Shown here piece by piece: positions 31,253 through 39,015 of a DNA stretch of 40,131 bases. The notes beneath the pieces were generated by a model, which saw nothing but the letters and a program-made list of their open reading frames with translations, did no database searches and was not told the DNA's origin. The DNA lies in assembly GCA_902761035.1 (NCBI GenBank), contig CACWIW010000062.1, positions 1 to 40,131 of the forward strand. Reading direction: 5' to 3'. A program made the position numbers and the translations under genes. The DNA is from an uncultured bacterium (lineage in GTDB: Bacteria; Verrucomicrobiota; Kiritimatiellia; RFP12; UBA1067). Within the stretch, counting starts at the first letter, position 1, and every line of letters begins with the position of its first letter.

Positions 31253-32587
31253 TCACTTTCCACGCACATCCACTACCTTTTCCCCTCGTAACGGCCAAAG
31301 CGGACTATAAAAGAATGTTTCGTTGAAAAAGTGTGACTCACGCATTTCCTTCTCAAATGCAGGATGTTCTTCGCCACGCTTCTTCACAAAATCAACAAAC
31401 TTATCCTGTTCATATATGAAAAGATAAACGGCATTGTATACGTACCAGTCTGACAACCTAAATTCGCTGCGCCCATAACGTTCAAGGGCCACCTTAACCA
31501 CATCACGAATGTATTCCCGCCTTTTAACATCGTTTTCAAATCCCCGCCGCAATGCAATCTGAAGAGCACAAACCGCGACACGATCACAGTTGTGCGTCTT
31601 GTCGTCTTGAAGAATAGCATAAAGACCGTCCAGCAATTTCAACGCTTGTTCAGAGTACGGCGAGAATTGTCCACCCTCCTTTGTTATATCAGTATACAAC
31701 TTATTCACTCGATCATCTGGCAAGAGATATTTCACGTCAGACGAATTACGCTCCCACCATGCCAAAACTTCATCAATCCCCAATGCCGGGAATGTCTGCT
31801 TCGTCAACTTGCCTATTCCGACAATTGCAGCAAACACCTCATCAAGCGATTTTGAATGTTTGACTATTCGTGCAAGAACGCCAACCGCCTTGGGGTCCCC
31901 AATGTCCGTCAATGAATGGATAGCTTCAATCACAAATTTGTCGGTGTAAATCGCTGCGATGCAAACCTCCAAAGGCGCACATTTGTTCGTCCGTTTGTCA
32001 ACCAATGTGCTTCGGTTGAACGAAACAAAGCGCTTCTGGCGGTACCTGTCTTCAATCTCGCGAATAGTCGCCTTAGCAACCTTTGCAGTTTCATTTGTCG
32101 AACCTAAAAACGCTCGCAACTGATCATAGGATTCACGATCTCCTCCCCGAGCCAGCTCTGCACTCGCGAGTAACCGAGTTATCTCTTTCGATGCATTTTT
32201 CTCCTTCACAAATTCATCATGCGTTAGATAGGATTTACGTAGTTCAGTTGCAAGATAGGTTGTAACCTGTTGCTTAATTCTCTCAATGGTCTGTGCATCG
32301 GCATTACCAGAAAGCTGCCTGACGACCGAAATCATTAGGTCGTCCTTCTCTCGCGCCTTCTGCATCTGTTCAATCTGATTTGTCAAATGCCCTACAATAA
32401 CAGCATCTTTTTGCGTTGCTTCCCGAAGATATTCCGTTGACGCCTTTAATTGTTCAATCTCAACTTGTACACTTTCGTCAATCGGATTAAAAAACGTAAA
32501 GATCCACGCAAAGAGCGCAGAAACTGCTGCCGAAAAAACAAACTTAACCCAATCTGTTTGATACCATTTCTCGTTTCTTTTGCTCAT
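31253..32587 (-). CDS. Membrane-anchored coiled-coil and HEAT-like repeat protein (444 aa)
   Basis: ATG at 32587 with AGAGGGAAGA upstream. One transmembrane helix (FVFSAAVSALFAWIFTFF, about 15-32), then a coiled coil (VEIEQLKASTEYLREATQKD to MQKAREKDDLMISVVRQL, about 42-95). Helical repeats follow, such as IAAIYTDKFVIEAIHSLTDI, GDPKAVGVLARIVKHSKSLD and EVFAAIVGIGKLTKQTFPAL, which look like HEAT repeats. It lies 10 nt after hsdS in the restriction operon. It may tether or regulate the restriction complex at the membrane, an inference from position only. No exact family is recognised. Confidence 0.6.
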   Translation of the reverse strand: MSKRNEKWYQTDWVKFVFSAAVSALFAWIFTFFNPIDESVQVEIEQLKASTEYLREATQKDAVIVGHLTNQIEQMQKAREKDDLMISVVRQLSGNADAQTIERIKQQVTTYLATELRKSYLTHDEFVKEKNASKEITRLLASAELARGGDRESYDQLRAFLGSTNETAKVAKATIREIEDRYRQKRFVSFNRSTLVDKRTNKCAPLEVCIAAIYTDKFVIEAIHSLTDIGDPKAVGVLARIVKHSKSLDEVFAAIVGIGKLTKQTFPALGIDEVLAWWERNSSDVKYLLPDDRVNKLYTDITKEGGQFSPYSEQALKLLDGLYAILQDDKTHNCDRVAVCALQIALRRGFENDVKRREYIRDVVKVALERYGRSEFRLSDWYVYNAVYLFIYEQDKFVDFVKKRGEEHPAFEKEMRESHFFNETFFYSPLWPLRGEKVVDVRGK

Positions 32588-32597
32588 TCTTCCCTCT

Positions 32598-33962
32598 TTA
32601 CTTCATTACCTGCATTTCAATCTTCCTCTTCGCCGCGTCCAATGCAGCGATTGCATCGGCTCTCAACTTGCGGGCTTCGGCGCGGATGGATGATGCTCTG
32701 CTTGCGATACGATGCTGAACCTTTGCATCCGGGAGCGGGATCGGCAATGCCTTCACCGCCTCTTGAGACAAACTGCCCATGATAGCACCAATCTTGTACT
32801 TGTCGCACAACATGCGACCGATGGAAGAATTAACGAAGGTTTCAAGATAGTGCACATCAACCAACTCATTCTTGATCGACAAGCAAAAGACTTCCGAACT
32901 TATGGCATAATCATAATTTTCGCTCAGCGCAATCGCATTTCCAAAAGTCCCTTTTCTCGTCAGCAACATTCGACCCGCTCTTAGTGCAATGTCTTTTGCG
33001 CCAAGTTCCTGCGGATCAATATACTTCAAATCGTCAAAGTCAAATTCTCCGGGTTTCACATTGGCAACTTTTAAATATGGAACTCCGCTCTCTTTGTAAT
33101 CTCGGCAGTCAATGCCATTATAAATCTCCGTTATTAGGCGCCCAAAGGGAACACAATTACAGCATGACAGTTTCTTGGTCAAATCCTTAAAGCTGCTCCT
33201 ATAATAGTATGCGTCCAAACGACCATTTGTTGCCTCCCTCGCGGGCACGGTGAAGATGCGCGAGGAAAGCGAAGTGCCAGGCTTGGGGAGCTTGGCAATG
33301 CCGAGTTCGTTCAGCACCATGTCGTCGATGGATGAGAGAAGCTTCGTCGCCTTTTCGTCCGCCGCGCGTTTTGCCGCGTATGCCGCATCAAGCTCGGCAA
33401 CGATCTTCCGCTGCTCCGGCAAGGGCGGTAGGGGAATCTCCAGAGTGCGGTACTCCTGCGCATTGATGTTGGGCTGACCTGCCGAACGCTGAATGGCCGA
33501 AACCCATTCGTGATAATACGGTGTTTGGGCAAAAGCAAAAACATATTTCGGCAACACTTTCTCGCCAAAGCGAAACCGAATCATATACCCAGCATAAAAA
33601 CACGGATACGGAACTCGTTCAGATTCGTACAAATAGCTCTTCCCGACCGTGTTGCCGCTTCGGGCAAACAGCAAATCCCCGTCACGGAGAAAATATTGCG
33701 ACTCGACATTTGCCGCCGTCATGCCCAATCCCGGCAGCAATTCTCCATTCTCGTCAATGTCAGTAATCCGAATGTAACGCGGCGTTTGTTCATCCACCCG
33801 CTCAATGCCCGCCTCTCCAGCACCATACTCGGGTGGTTCAGAAAGCAATGAACCCATTTTGACCGCAGGATAGCGAAAGTTTGCCGCCCGACGCTTGAAG
33901 GCAACATACTTCGGATCGAACCGATCAAACAATTCGCGCGGCTTGGCGATGAAACTTGTCAT
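32598..33962 (-). CDS. hsdS: HsdS-like specificity subunit with two target recognition domains
   Basis: The ATG at 33962 overlaps the stop of the DUF1016 nuclease gene (ATGA). 454 residues with the usual type I S layout. The first target recognition domain (about 35-165) includes TPRYIRITDIDENGELLPGL, LLFARSGNTVGKSYLYESER and NAQEYRTLEIPLPPLPEQRK. A conserved helical spacer follows (KIVAELDAAYAAKRAADEKA). The second domain (about 250-410) includes SGVPYLKVANVKPGEFDFDD, MLLTRKGTFGNAIALS and PIPLPDAKVQHRIASRASSI, with a last helix. It gives the DNA target to the fused nuclease-methylase 35062-37209. The target is presumably a bipartite sequence. Confidence 0.92.
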   Translation of the reverse strand: MTSFIAKPRELFDRFDPKYVAFKRRAANFRYPAVKMGSLLSEPPEYGAGEAGIERVDEQTPRYIRITDIDENGELLPGLGMTAANVESQYFLRDGDLLFARSGNTVGKSYLYESERVPYPCFYAGYMIRFRFGEKVLPKYVFAFAQTPYYHEWVSAIQRSAGQPNINAQEYRTLEIPLPPLPEQRKIVAELDAAYAAKRAADEKATKLLSSIDDMVLNELGIAKLPKPGTSLSSRIFTVPAREATNGRLDAYYYRSSFKDLTKKLSCCNCVPFGRLITEIYNGIDCRDYKESGVPYLKVANVKPGEFDFDDLKYIDPQELGAKDIALRAGRMLLTRKGTFGNAIALSENYDYAISSEVFCLSIKNELVDVHYLETFVNSSIGRMLCDKYKIGAIMGSLSQEAVKALPIPLPDAKVQHRIASRASSIRAEARKLRADAIAALDAAKRKIEMQVMK

Positions 33963-35065
33963 TTCGCGTCCCCTCTGATCCGCGCCCTTGCCGCCTTTTG
34001 TGGCGCGGCAAGGAGTCGTGCTTCTTCAAAGGCGGCGCGTTCGCGCTGGAGTTCCCTTCGCAGCTCCTCTTCCGTCGGCAGGTTCAGGTGATACTTCACC
34101 GCAAAGAGATTGCGCTCGTGCTCGTTCAGCGTATAGCGGATCACAGCCTCGTCACGATCAGAACCAAGGACAATGCCGACCGGTGGATTGTCACCGGGAT
34201 TCATCCGCTCGCGCTCGTAGTAGTGCTTGTAGAGCTGCATCTGCCCAAGGTCTTCGGGCGTGACCTTGCCGACCTTCAAATCGACCAGGAAGAAGCAACG
34301 CGCAAGGAAGTTGTAGAAAATAAGATCGCAATGATAGACCTCATTGCCAACGTGAATCGGGCACTGCTCGCCGACTAATGCAAAGCCACGCCCCAACTCC
34401 AACAGGAACTTCCCCAAATGATGGATAAGCCCAGCCTCCAAATCAGCTTCCTTGTAGGCAAACGGAGAAACACCTGTGAACTCCAAAATCGCAGGACTTC
34501 TGACAATGTCCTTCGGTTCTGGATGACTGCGCTTCACATAACCTGATGTCTTCTTGAGATCGACATGATTCGCAAGCAGCCGTTCGTAGAACTGCGTCGA
34601 GATCTGCCGCTGAAGGTCGCGCACTCCCCATCCGGACTTGACACACTCTTCGAGATAGAACTGCCGTTTCTTGGCATTTTCAACGCTCGCTAACGTACGA
34701 TAATGGGACCAGCTCAATTGGTCACACAGTGTGTGACGATTTGGGAATGCCAGAAATACCAGTCGCATGTACTTGAGGTTTGTCGATGTGTAGCCGGGGC
34801 CGAACTCCGCCGTCAATTTCAGCGAAAGACCCTTGATGAGGCCATCCCCGTACTTAGCGCGTTCAGTCCCGCCTTGCTTCTCGACAATCTCACGCCCGAC
34901 ATTCCAATAGGCGGCGACCATCTCCTTGTTGGCAACGGCATAAACCTTCGCCCGCGCCTTCGCGATATACGACCGGACGTGCTTGTACAGCTCCGCCTCG
35001 ACGGATTCGACGACCTCGACATCCGGCTTGATCAAAGCAGCCTTTGCCTTGCGTGCTTTCTTCAT
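33959..35065 (-). CDS. DUF1016 family (YhcG-like) PDDEXK nuclease, complete
   Basis: The ATG at 35065 overlaps the stop of the upstream methylase gene and has a strong G-rich SD. 368 residues, full family length. The N-terminal helical domain includes AKVYAVANKEMVAAYWNVGR, AKYGDGLIKGLSLKLTAEFG and LSWSHYRTLASVENAKKRQF. The C-terminal nuclease domain includes LEAGLIHHLGKFLLELGRGF, ALVGEQCPIHVGNEVYHCDL and IFYNFLARCFFLVDLKVGKV, where the D...D-x-K centre is visible. DUF1016 proteins often sit in type I restriction operons as here, between hsdM and hsdS, but their role there is not settled. Overlapping starts on both sides imply stoichiometric expression with HsdM and HsdS. Confidence 0.9.
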   Translation of the reverse strand: MKKARKAKAALIKPDVEVVESVEAELYKHVRSYIAKARAKVYAVANKEMVAAYWNVGREIVEKQGGTERAKYGDGLIKGLSLKLTAEFGPGYTSTNLKYMRLVFLAFPNRHTLCDQLSWSHYRTLASVENAKKRQFYLEECVKSGWGVRDLQRQISTQFYERLLANHVDLKKTSGYVKRSHPEPKDIVRSPAILEFTGVSPFAYKEADLEAGLIHHLGKFLLELGRGFALVGEQCPIHVGNEVYHCDLIFYNFLARCFFLVDLKVGKVTPEDLGQMQLYKHYYERERMNPGDNPPVGIVLGSDRDEAVIRYTLNEHERNLFAVKYHLNLPTEEELRRELQRERAAFEEARLLAAPQKAARARIRGDAK

Positions 35066-37209
35066 CGCCCGCCCCCCTCTTCAGCTGCTGCATCGATGAA
35101 CTTCGCCAACTTCGCGCCGATCGCGTCCAGCTCGTTGACCTTGGTCGGCTTGCCGGTCGCGTCAAAGCCAATGTCGTCGGCAATGGCCATGAAGATGTCC
35201 TCGTCCGGGAAGGACGCCGCTGCGGCGGACTTGTATTCGGAATCAAGCTTGTCGCGCAACTCGGCGACGGCCTTTTCCGCAACTGCGGCAATCTGATCCG
35301 CCGCCGCCTTGTACTCAGGAATCTCCTTGCGCTCCTTCGGCTTGAGCGCGGCGAATTCCGTCCGCTTGTCAAGCTTCGCCAGCTCCGCCTTGCGCGTCTT
35401 GTCGATCTCGGCAAGACGCTCGACGAGCTGGCCCCTCGCCACGATCTTGCGCTGAAGGGACTCCTTGCCCGCCAGCAATTTCTCCGTCTCACGCTTCGTG
35501 CGCTTGCGGAGGAACAGCACCGAACTCTTCACGCCCGCGCCCGTACTCATGAACGTGGTCTGTGGAAGCGACACAACTGCCAGCACACGAAACTTCTCCA
35601 TCAGCCAGTCACGAACATACTGGAGCGAGGCATTAGTCAGAATCCCGTCTGGAATGACGATTGCGAGACAGCCACCTTCGACGAGGAAATGCCAACATTG
35701 CTCAATGAACAAGATCTCGGACGACACGCCCGGACGTTGCGCCGCCTTGGACTTCGGATTGAGCCAATCCACTCCGCGCTCAGCAAGCCCATACAATCCC
35801 AAGTAGGCATGCTCCGTCTGTTTGATGGTGGAACCGAACGGCGGATTTGTGATGATACAGTCAAAGCTCTCGTCCTTGAATCCTCTGTTCCCGCTCTTTG
35901 TCGCGATATCCCCAATCGGCTGGAGTCCGTCAGCCGCCACGACGTTCGTATGACCATCGTCATGGATGATCATGTTCATCTTGGCCGTCCGCGCAATCTG
36001 CTCGTTGATCTCGATGCCGAAAAGACGATTCTGCGCGAACCCATGCCAGCTCTTATAACAGCCAATAGTCGTCGCACCATATTTCTTCTCGGCAGCTTTG
36101 CGCACCTTGTCGAGCGCATGCAGAAGGAATCCACCAGACCCGCAGGACGTGTCAAGGACGCGCCAGTTGCTCGTGATCGGCAGGACATCGACGATGAACT
36201 TCACCACCGCCCTCGGCGTGAAGAACTGCCCGAAGTTGCCGCGGAAGAAGGACGTCATGAACGTCTCGAATGCGCGCCCCTTCGAATCGAGATCCGTCTC
36301 GGTTAGGTTGACGTCCTCAAGATAGGAAACAACAGTACGAACCTTTGCCGGAGAAAGCCGGATGTCGTCTTTGAACACTTCGGGCGCCTGCTTGCGTCCC
36401 TCGGCATAGAGGTCTTTCAATCGCTTCAAAAGCGCTGCGTTCGTCTGCTCCGGAGTGTCTTCGGCAATCACCTGAAACGCATAAGGATCGCCGTCTTCGC
36501 GATCTTCCTTGCGCTCGTCCCAAATTTTGCAGAAGATCAGCTTGTCGAACTCGTCAAATGCATCGGACGGATTCAGCTCGCCACCACCCCACAGCGCCTG
36601 ATGTGCCTGGGCGAAACGATGGGTCAATTCGTCTTCCGTCACTTGCTTCAGCGCAAAGGTCTTCTGACCGTGCTTACCGATGCCGCCATTGACGCCATAG
36701 CGGTACTCCGAGATGTACATCGACCCGAAGCGCGGAATGTCCGCGACCGTCTTGCGGGCTTTGGGCTTCTTGTCCGGAACTTCGTAATACTCGTTCTTGA
36801 TCCCGGACGTCGTCCAGACATAACGCGCCCCTTCCGACACCGCATAACTAAACGCCTGTTCGACCGCCTGGCGGAACTCAGCCTCGGTCACCTCCACCTT
36901 CTTGCACTCGACGATAATGATCGGCGACTCGTGCTTGGCATCGGCAAACACCTCGATGTCCGCCTCGCGCAAAGACGATCCGACCGTCACCGGCGCAAAA
37001 AGCTGGATGCGGTCATCGGGATATTCATACTGCAAGACCAACGTCAAATAGGCCTTGGCCTCGATAATCGCCTCCGGCTTCGTCCAATCGCGCGAAATCC
37101 CGTGCCGAAGATACTCGATCCGCTTCCCGTCATCGCCGATGCGGATCAACTTCTTCGCCACTCCCTGCGCAATCAGGTCGTCACTCTGCGTAATAAGTTT
37201 TTTCTTCAT
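35062..37209 (-). CDS. Fused HSDR_N-type nuclease and N6-adenine methyltransferase (BcgI-like arrangement)
   Basis: ATG at 37209 with CGAGG upstream. 715 residues. The N-terminal domain (about 20-170) resembles HSDR_N: YLTLVLQYEYPDDRIQLFAP, READIEVFADAKHESPIIIV followed by ECKKVEVTEAEFRQ, giving an E/D...E-x-K nuclease centre. Next comes the HsdM helical region (GGGELNPSDAFDEFDKLIFC) and the methylase: FFRGNFGQFFTPRAVVKFIV, motif I LDTSCGSGGFLLHALDK, motif IV CIITNPPFG. A C-terminal coiled coil follows (ETEKLLAGKESLQRKIVARG). No HsdR motor gene is in the window. A nuclease-methylase fusion plus separate S subunit is the plan of type IIB/BcgI systems. Confidence 0.87.
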   Translation of the reverse strand: MKKKLITQSDDLIAQGVAKKLIRIGDDGKRIEYLRHGISRDWTKPEAIIEAKAYLTLVLQYEYPDDRIQLFAPVTVGSSLREADIEVFADAKHESPIIIVECKKVEVTEAEFRQAVEQAFSYAVSEGARYVWTTSGIKNEYYEVPDKKPKARKTVADIPRFGSMYISEYRYGVNGGIGKHGQKTFALKQVTEDELTHRFAQAHQALWGGGELNPSDAFDEFDKLIFCKIWDERKEDREDGDPYAFQVIAEDTPEQTNAALLKRLKDLYAEGRKQAPEVFKDDIRLSPAKVRTVVSYLEDVNLTETDLDSKGRAFETFMTSFFRGNFGQFFTPRAVVKFIVDVLPITSNWRVLDTSCGSGGFLLHALDKVRKAAEKKYGATTIGCYKSWHGFAQNRLFGIEINEQIARTAKMNMIIHDDGHTNVVAADGLQPIGDIATKSGNRGFKDESFDCIITNPPFGSTIKQTEHAYLGLYGLAERGVDWLNPKSKAAQRPGVSSEILFIEQCWHFLVEGGCLAIVIPDGILTNASLQYVRDWLMEKFRVLAVVSLPQTTFMSTGAGVKSSVLFLRKRTKRETEKLLAGKESLQRKIVARGQLVERLAEIDKTRKAELAKLDKRTEFAALKPKERKEIPEYKAAADQIAAVAEKAVAELRDKLDSEYKSAAAASFPDEDIFMAIADDIGFDATGKPTKVNELDAIGAKLAKFIDAAAEEGGGR

Positions 37210-37243
37210 AAGCCTCGTGTTTTTCTGTTACCATTTCCGTTGT

Positions 37244-37252
37244 ATTATAACA
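37244..37252 (-). promoter_or_regulatory. Extended -10 promoter (TGTTATAAT) of the restriction operon
   Basis: TGTTATAAT on the minus strand directly after the chimeric gene end. Expected start near 37237, about 28 nt before the methylase ATG. It probably serves the methylase, DUF1016, hsdS and HEAT-like genes. Confidence 0.6.
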
Positions 37253-37254
37253 TT

Positions 37255-37479
37255 TTAGCACCCCTTACACCTGTCTGTAAATTGAGCCCCCAACCTTGAG
37301 AAGGCGTGGATGTCAGCGAGCGAAAAGCTGTGTCTCATGGAGCCACCAACGATCGGCTTCGGATAGTGTTTCGCCAGGATGGGGCCAAACATGTCGAGCG
37401 CACGGACGTAGGACGCGGCCTTGCCGCTTCCGTCCGTGTTCGTGGCGAAGATGAATTCTGTAAACGATTGCCTCAACAT
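37255..37479 (-). pseudogene. N-terminal fragment (74 aa) resembling an HNH-endonuclease start, with its own promoter
   Basis: The ATG at 37479 follows the extended -10 TGATATACT (37490-37498) by 10 nt, so it would be almost leaderless. It reads MLRQSFTEFIFATNTDGSGK and AASYVRALDMFGPILAKHYP. F-ATN-x-x-GSGKA-SYVRALD resembles the start of some HNH restriction endonucleases; this is recognised from memory and not certain. The chain ends at 37255 without any nuclease motif. It is in frame with the truncated DUF1016 gene before it. Confidence 0.5.
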
Positions 37480-38289
37480 GACGGGAAAAAGTATATCAAA
37501 TCGGCAGGACGAATGAAAGCGCGGACAAAAAGTTTGGGTAACTTTTCGACACCCTGCGTCAAACACGTACACTGCGTCCGCGCAGCCGAGGAGCTTTGCG
37601 GAGTTCTCGCCGAGGTTGTCGAGGATGCACGTCTCCAGGTCGCTCTCCGTGAAATCAGTCCGCTGCGAAACTCCGAGGAACTCCGCTACAATGGGGTTCT
37701 TGATAAACTCGAGCTTGTCCTGCAGCGGAGCCGTGACGCGGACCATCTCGTTCTTTACCGCTTCCTTGTTCTTGGAGAGAAGCGTACGTTCGTAGTATTG
37801 CGAGGGAATGTTGCGTTGGAGGGTCAGAACGCCCCATGATTGGCTGCCAGATTCCTCCATATACCACCGGCGGGCATCCTCGTTTCCGACCTGCAGTAGA
37901 GTCCTGTAGTGAGACCAATCGAGAAGTCCACCAGATTTTAGACACAGTGAGTCTAATATCGGAAACGTCCTGTAGAACTGCATGAACTTGTAAAGGTTCG
38001 TGAAGTCAAATGACGATCCGTAGAGCATTGTGAGTTGCTTGGACAGGTTGACTACTACCTGTTTCCCGTATTCGGCGCGATCTTTACCCCCAAGGTCTTC
38101 TTCTGCGATGCGACGGCCGAGGAGCCAGTTGCGATAGACAAGCGCGACATTGACCGCACGGTAGGCGGACGCCTGAGCCGCATCGATGATGGCACGGGCA
38201 TCTGTCAGCAAATCCGGCCCTTTGACATAAACAATCCCCGTGGCCGAAAACAGGTTGGTCAGATTATTTTTTGTTGGGACATCGCTCAT
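37255..38289 (-). CDS. DUF1016 protein truncated before its nuclease domain and reading through into the HNH-like fragment
   Basis: The ATG at 38289 overlaps the stop of the PP-loop fragment and has GGGAG 8 nt upstream. Residues about 1-240 are DUF1016: AYRAVNVALVYRNWLLGRRI, AEYGKQVVVNLSKQLTMLYG, LLDWSHYRTLLQVGNEDARR, SQYYERTLLSKNKEAVKNEM. After TESDLETCILDNLGE, where the PDDEXK domain should begin, the chain becomes unrelated (GCADAVYVFDAGCRKVTQTF) and passes through a promoter into the HNH-like start at 37479. No D-x-K nuclease centre remains. It is a recombinant gene, probably without nuclease activity, though a 344-residue protein could be made. Confidence 0.7.
   Translation of the reverse strand: MSDVPTKNNLTNLFSATGIVYVKGPDLLTDARAIIDAAQASAYRAVNVALVYRNWLLGRRIAEEDLGGKDRAEYGKQVVVNLSKQLTMLYGSSFDFTNLYKFMQFYRTFPILDSLCLKSGGLLDWSHYRTLLQVGNEDARRWYMEESGSQSWGVLTLQRNIPSQYYERTLLSKNKEAVKNEMVRVTAPLQDKLEFIKNPIVAEFLGVSQRTDFTESDLETCILDNLGENSAKLLGCADAVYVFDAGCRKVTQTFCPRFHSSCRFDILFPVMLRQSFTEFIFATNTDGSGKAASYVRALDMFGPILAKHYPKPIVGGSMRHSFSLADIHAFSRLGAQFTDRCKGC
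37490..37498 (-). promoter_or_regulatory. Extended -10 promoter (TGATATACT) inside the chimeric ORF
   Basis: Identical to the rpsA element. It lies within the open frame of the chimeric DUF1016 gene and 10 nt before the HNH-like ATG at 37479, supporting that this ATG was once an independent gene start. Confidence 0.5.
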
Positions 38290-38441
38290 GTTGGATTCTC
38301 CCATAACCTGTCTATGTCCATCCCAATTTGATACGCGATGCGTATCGAATATTCCTTTGTGAATAAGACAAGAGCTGATGAATCCTTGCCGCCGGAGATC
38401 GAGAGGATGTGGCGGACGGGCTTATCGGCAATATTCCTCAT
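38286..38441 (-). CDS. PP-loop (PAPS-reductase/DndC-like) N-terminal fragment, 51 aa
   Basis: The ATG at 38441 overlaps the XRE stop and has GGAGG 7 nt upstream. Its TGA overlaps the ATG of the DUF1016 gene. It begins MRNIADKPVRHILSISGGKD and continues SSALVLFTKEYSIRIAYQIG. SGGKDSSAL is the PP-loop ATP-pyrophosphatase motif of PAPS reductases and phosphorothioation (DndC/SspD-like) enzymes. These are several hundred residues long, so all but the start is missing. It behaves as a perfectly coupled bridge between two genes. Confidence 0.65.
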   Translation of the reverse strand: MRNIADKPVRHILSISGGKDSSALVLFTKEYSIRIAYQIGMDIDRLWENPT

Positions 38442-38650
38442 GACCGCACCTCCGGGATACTATCCACGATGTCATGAATGCCACATCCAAGCGCGTCGCA
38501 AATCCTGACGAGGATGGAGGTGTTCACGTCCTCGCCCTTGGAAAGCTTTGCAAGGGTAGTGGTAGATATACCGGCGGCAAGACGCATTTGCGTACGCGTC
38601 ATTCCCCGGTCAATGAGCAGCTTCCAAAGCCGATTGTAACAGAGTACCAT
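38438..38650 (-). CDS. XRE-family helix-turn-helix regulator (70 aa)
   Basis: I choose the ATG at 38650 (MVLCYNRLWKLLIDRGMTRT); the earlier in-frame GTG at 38683 is only 2 nt from the -10 box and is unlikely to be in the mRNA. It has the compact Cro/XRE fold: QMRLAAGISTTTLAKLSKGE and DVNTSILVRICDALGCGIHD. It is the first gene of the defence run and a likely autoregulator of the TGATATAAT promoter at 38686-38694. Its stop overlaps the start of the PP-loop fragment. DNA binding is expected; targets are unknown. Confidence 0.85.
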   Translation of the reverse strand: MVLCYNRLWKLLIDRGMTRTQMRLAAGISTTTLAKLSKGEDVNTSILVRICDALGCGIHDIVDSIPEVRS

Positions 38651-38685
38651 ATTGCGAAACTTTTCCAACAAGAAATGCGACACGC

Positions 38686-38694
38686 ATTATATCA
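38686..38694 (-). promoter_or_regulatory. Extended -10 promoter (TGATATAAT) of the XRE gene
   Basis: TGATATAAT on the minus strand, with expected start near 38679, about 30 nt before the ATG at 38650. It is probably the first promoter of the defence island. Confidence 0.6.
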
Positions 38695-38759
38695 TTTTCT
38701 GTCAGCGATCTCAAACAAACGATTTCCCAAAATGGATTGACAATCATTTTCGCTTTCTG

Positions 38760-38897
38760 GTGCGGTCAATTCGGCACCGCTTTGAGAAGGTATTATCCGC
38801 CGCCCAGGGGTTGGGCGCACGGTCGTGGCACATGAAGCGGCAGAAGCTTTCGCGCCGCCCCACGACGCGGTGGGACGAGCTGATGACGGTGAGGTGA
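38760..38897 (+). pseudogene. Possible C-terminal remnant of an unrecognised gene
   Basis: The plus-strand frame reads RFEKVLSAAQGLGARSWHMK and RQKLSRRPTTRWDELMTVR before a stop. Composition and GC content look coding and end-of-protein-like, but there is no start. The gap 38700-39015 otherwise holds only the hairpin and promoter below. Confidence 0.25.
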
Positions 38898-38939
38898 GGA
38901 GCCACAGCGTACCAGACGCGGGTCAAACGGCAAAAAGGC

Positions 38940-38970
38940 AAAAGGTACTTTCTGCTTGTGGTACCTTTTT
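38940..38970 (+). terminator. Rho-independent-type terminator
   Basis: AAAAGGTAC / GTACCTTTT (9-bp stem, 12-nt loop) followed by T residues on the plus strand. It closes the remnant frame on its left and separates it from the secreted gene remnant. Confidence 0.6.
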
Positions 38971-38975
38971 GAAAT

Positions 38976-38984
38976 TGATAATAT
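38976..38984 (+). promoter_or_regulatory. Extended -10 promoter (TGATAATAT) of the secreted beta-helix gene remnant
   Basis: TGATAATAT on the plus strand, 31 nt before the ATG at 39016. The gene has an AAAGGAG SD. Confidence 0.4.
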
Positions 38985-39015
38985 ATCTGTCGTGGAGTTC
39001 AAAGGAGTGATGCAA

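Noticed and set aside
35044..36306. Plus-strand open frame (420 codons) opposite the methylase gene
   Set aside because: Antisense shadow of the methylase with NPPF and motif I on the other strand.
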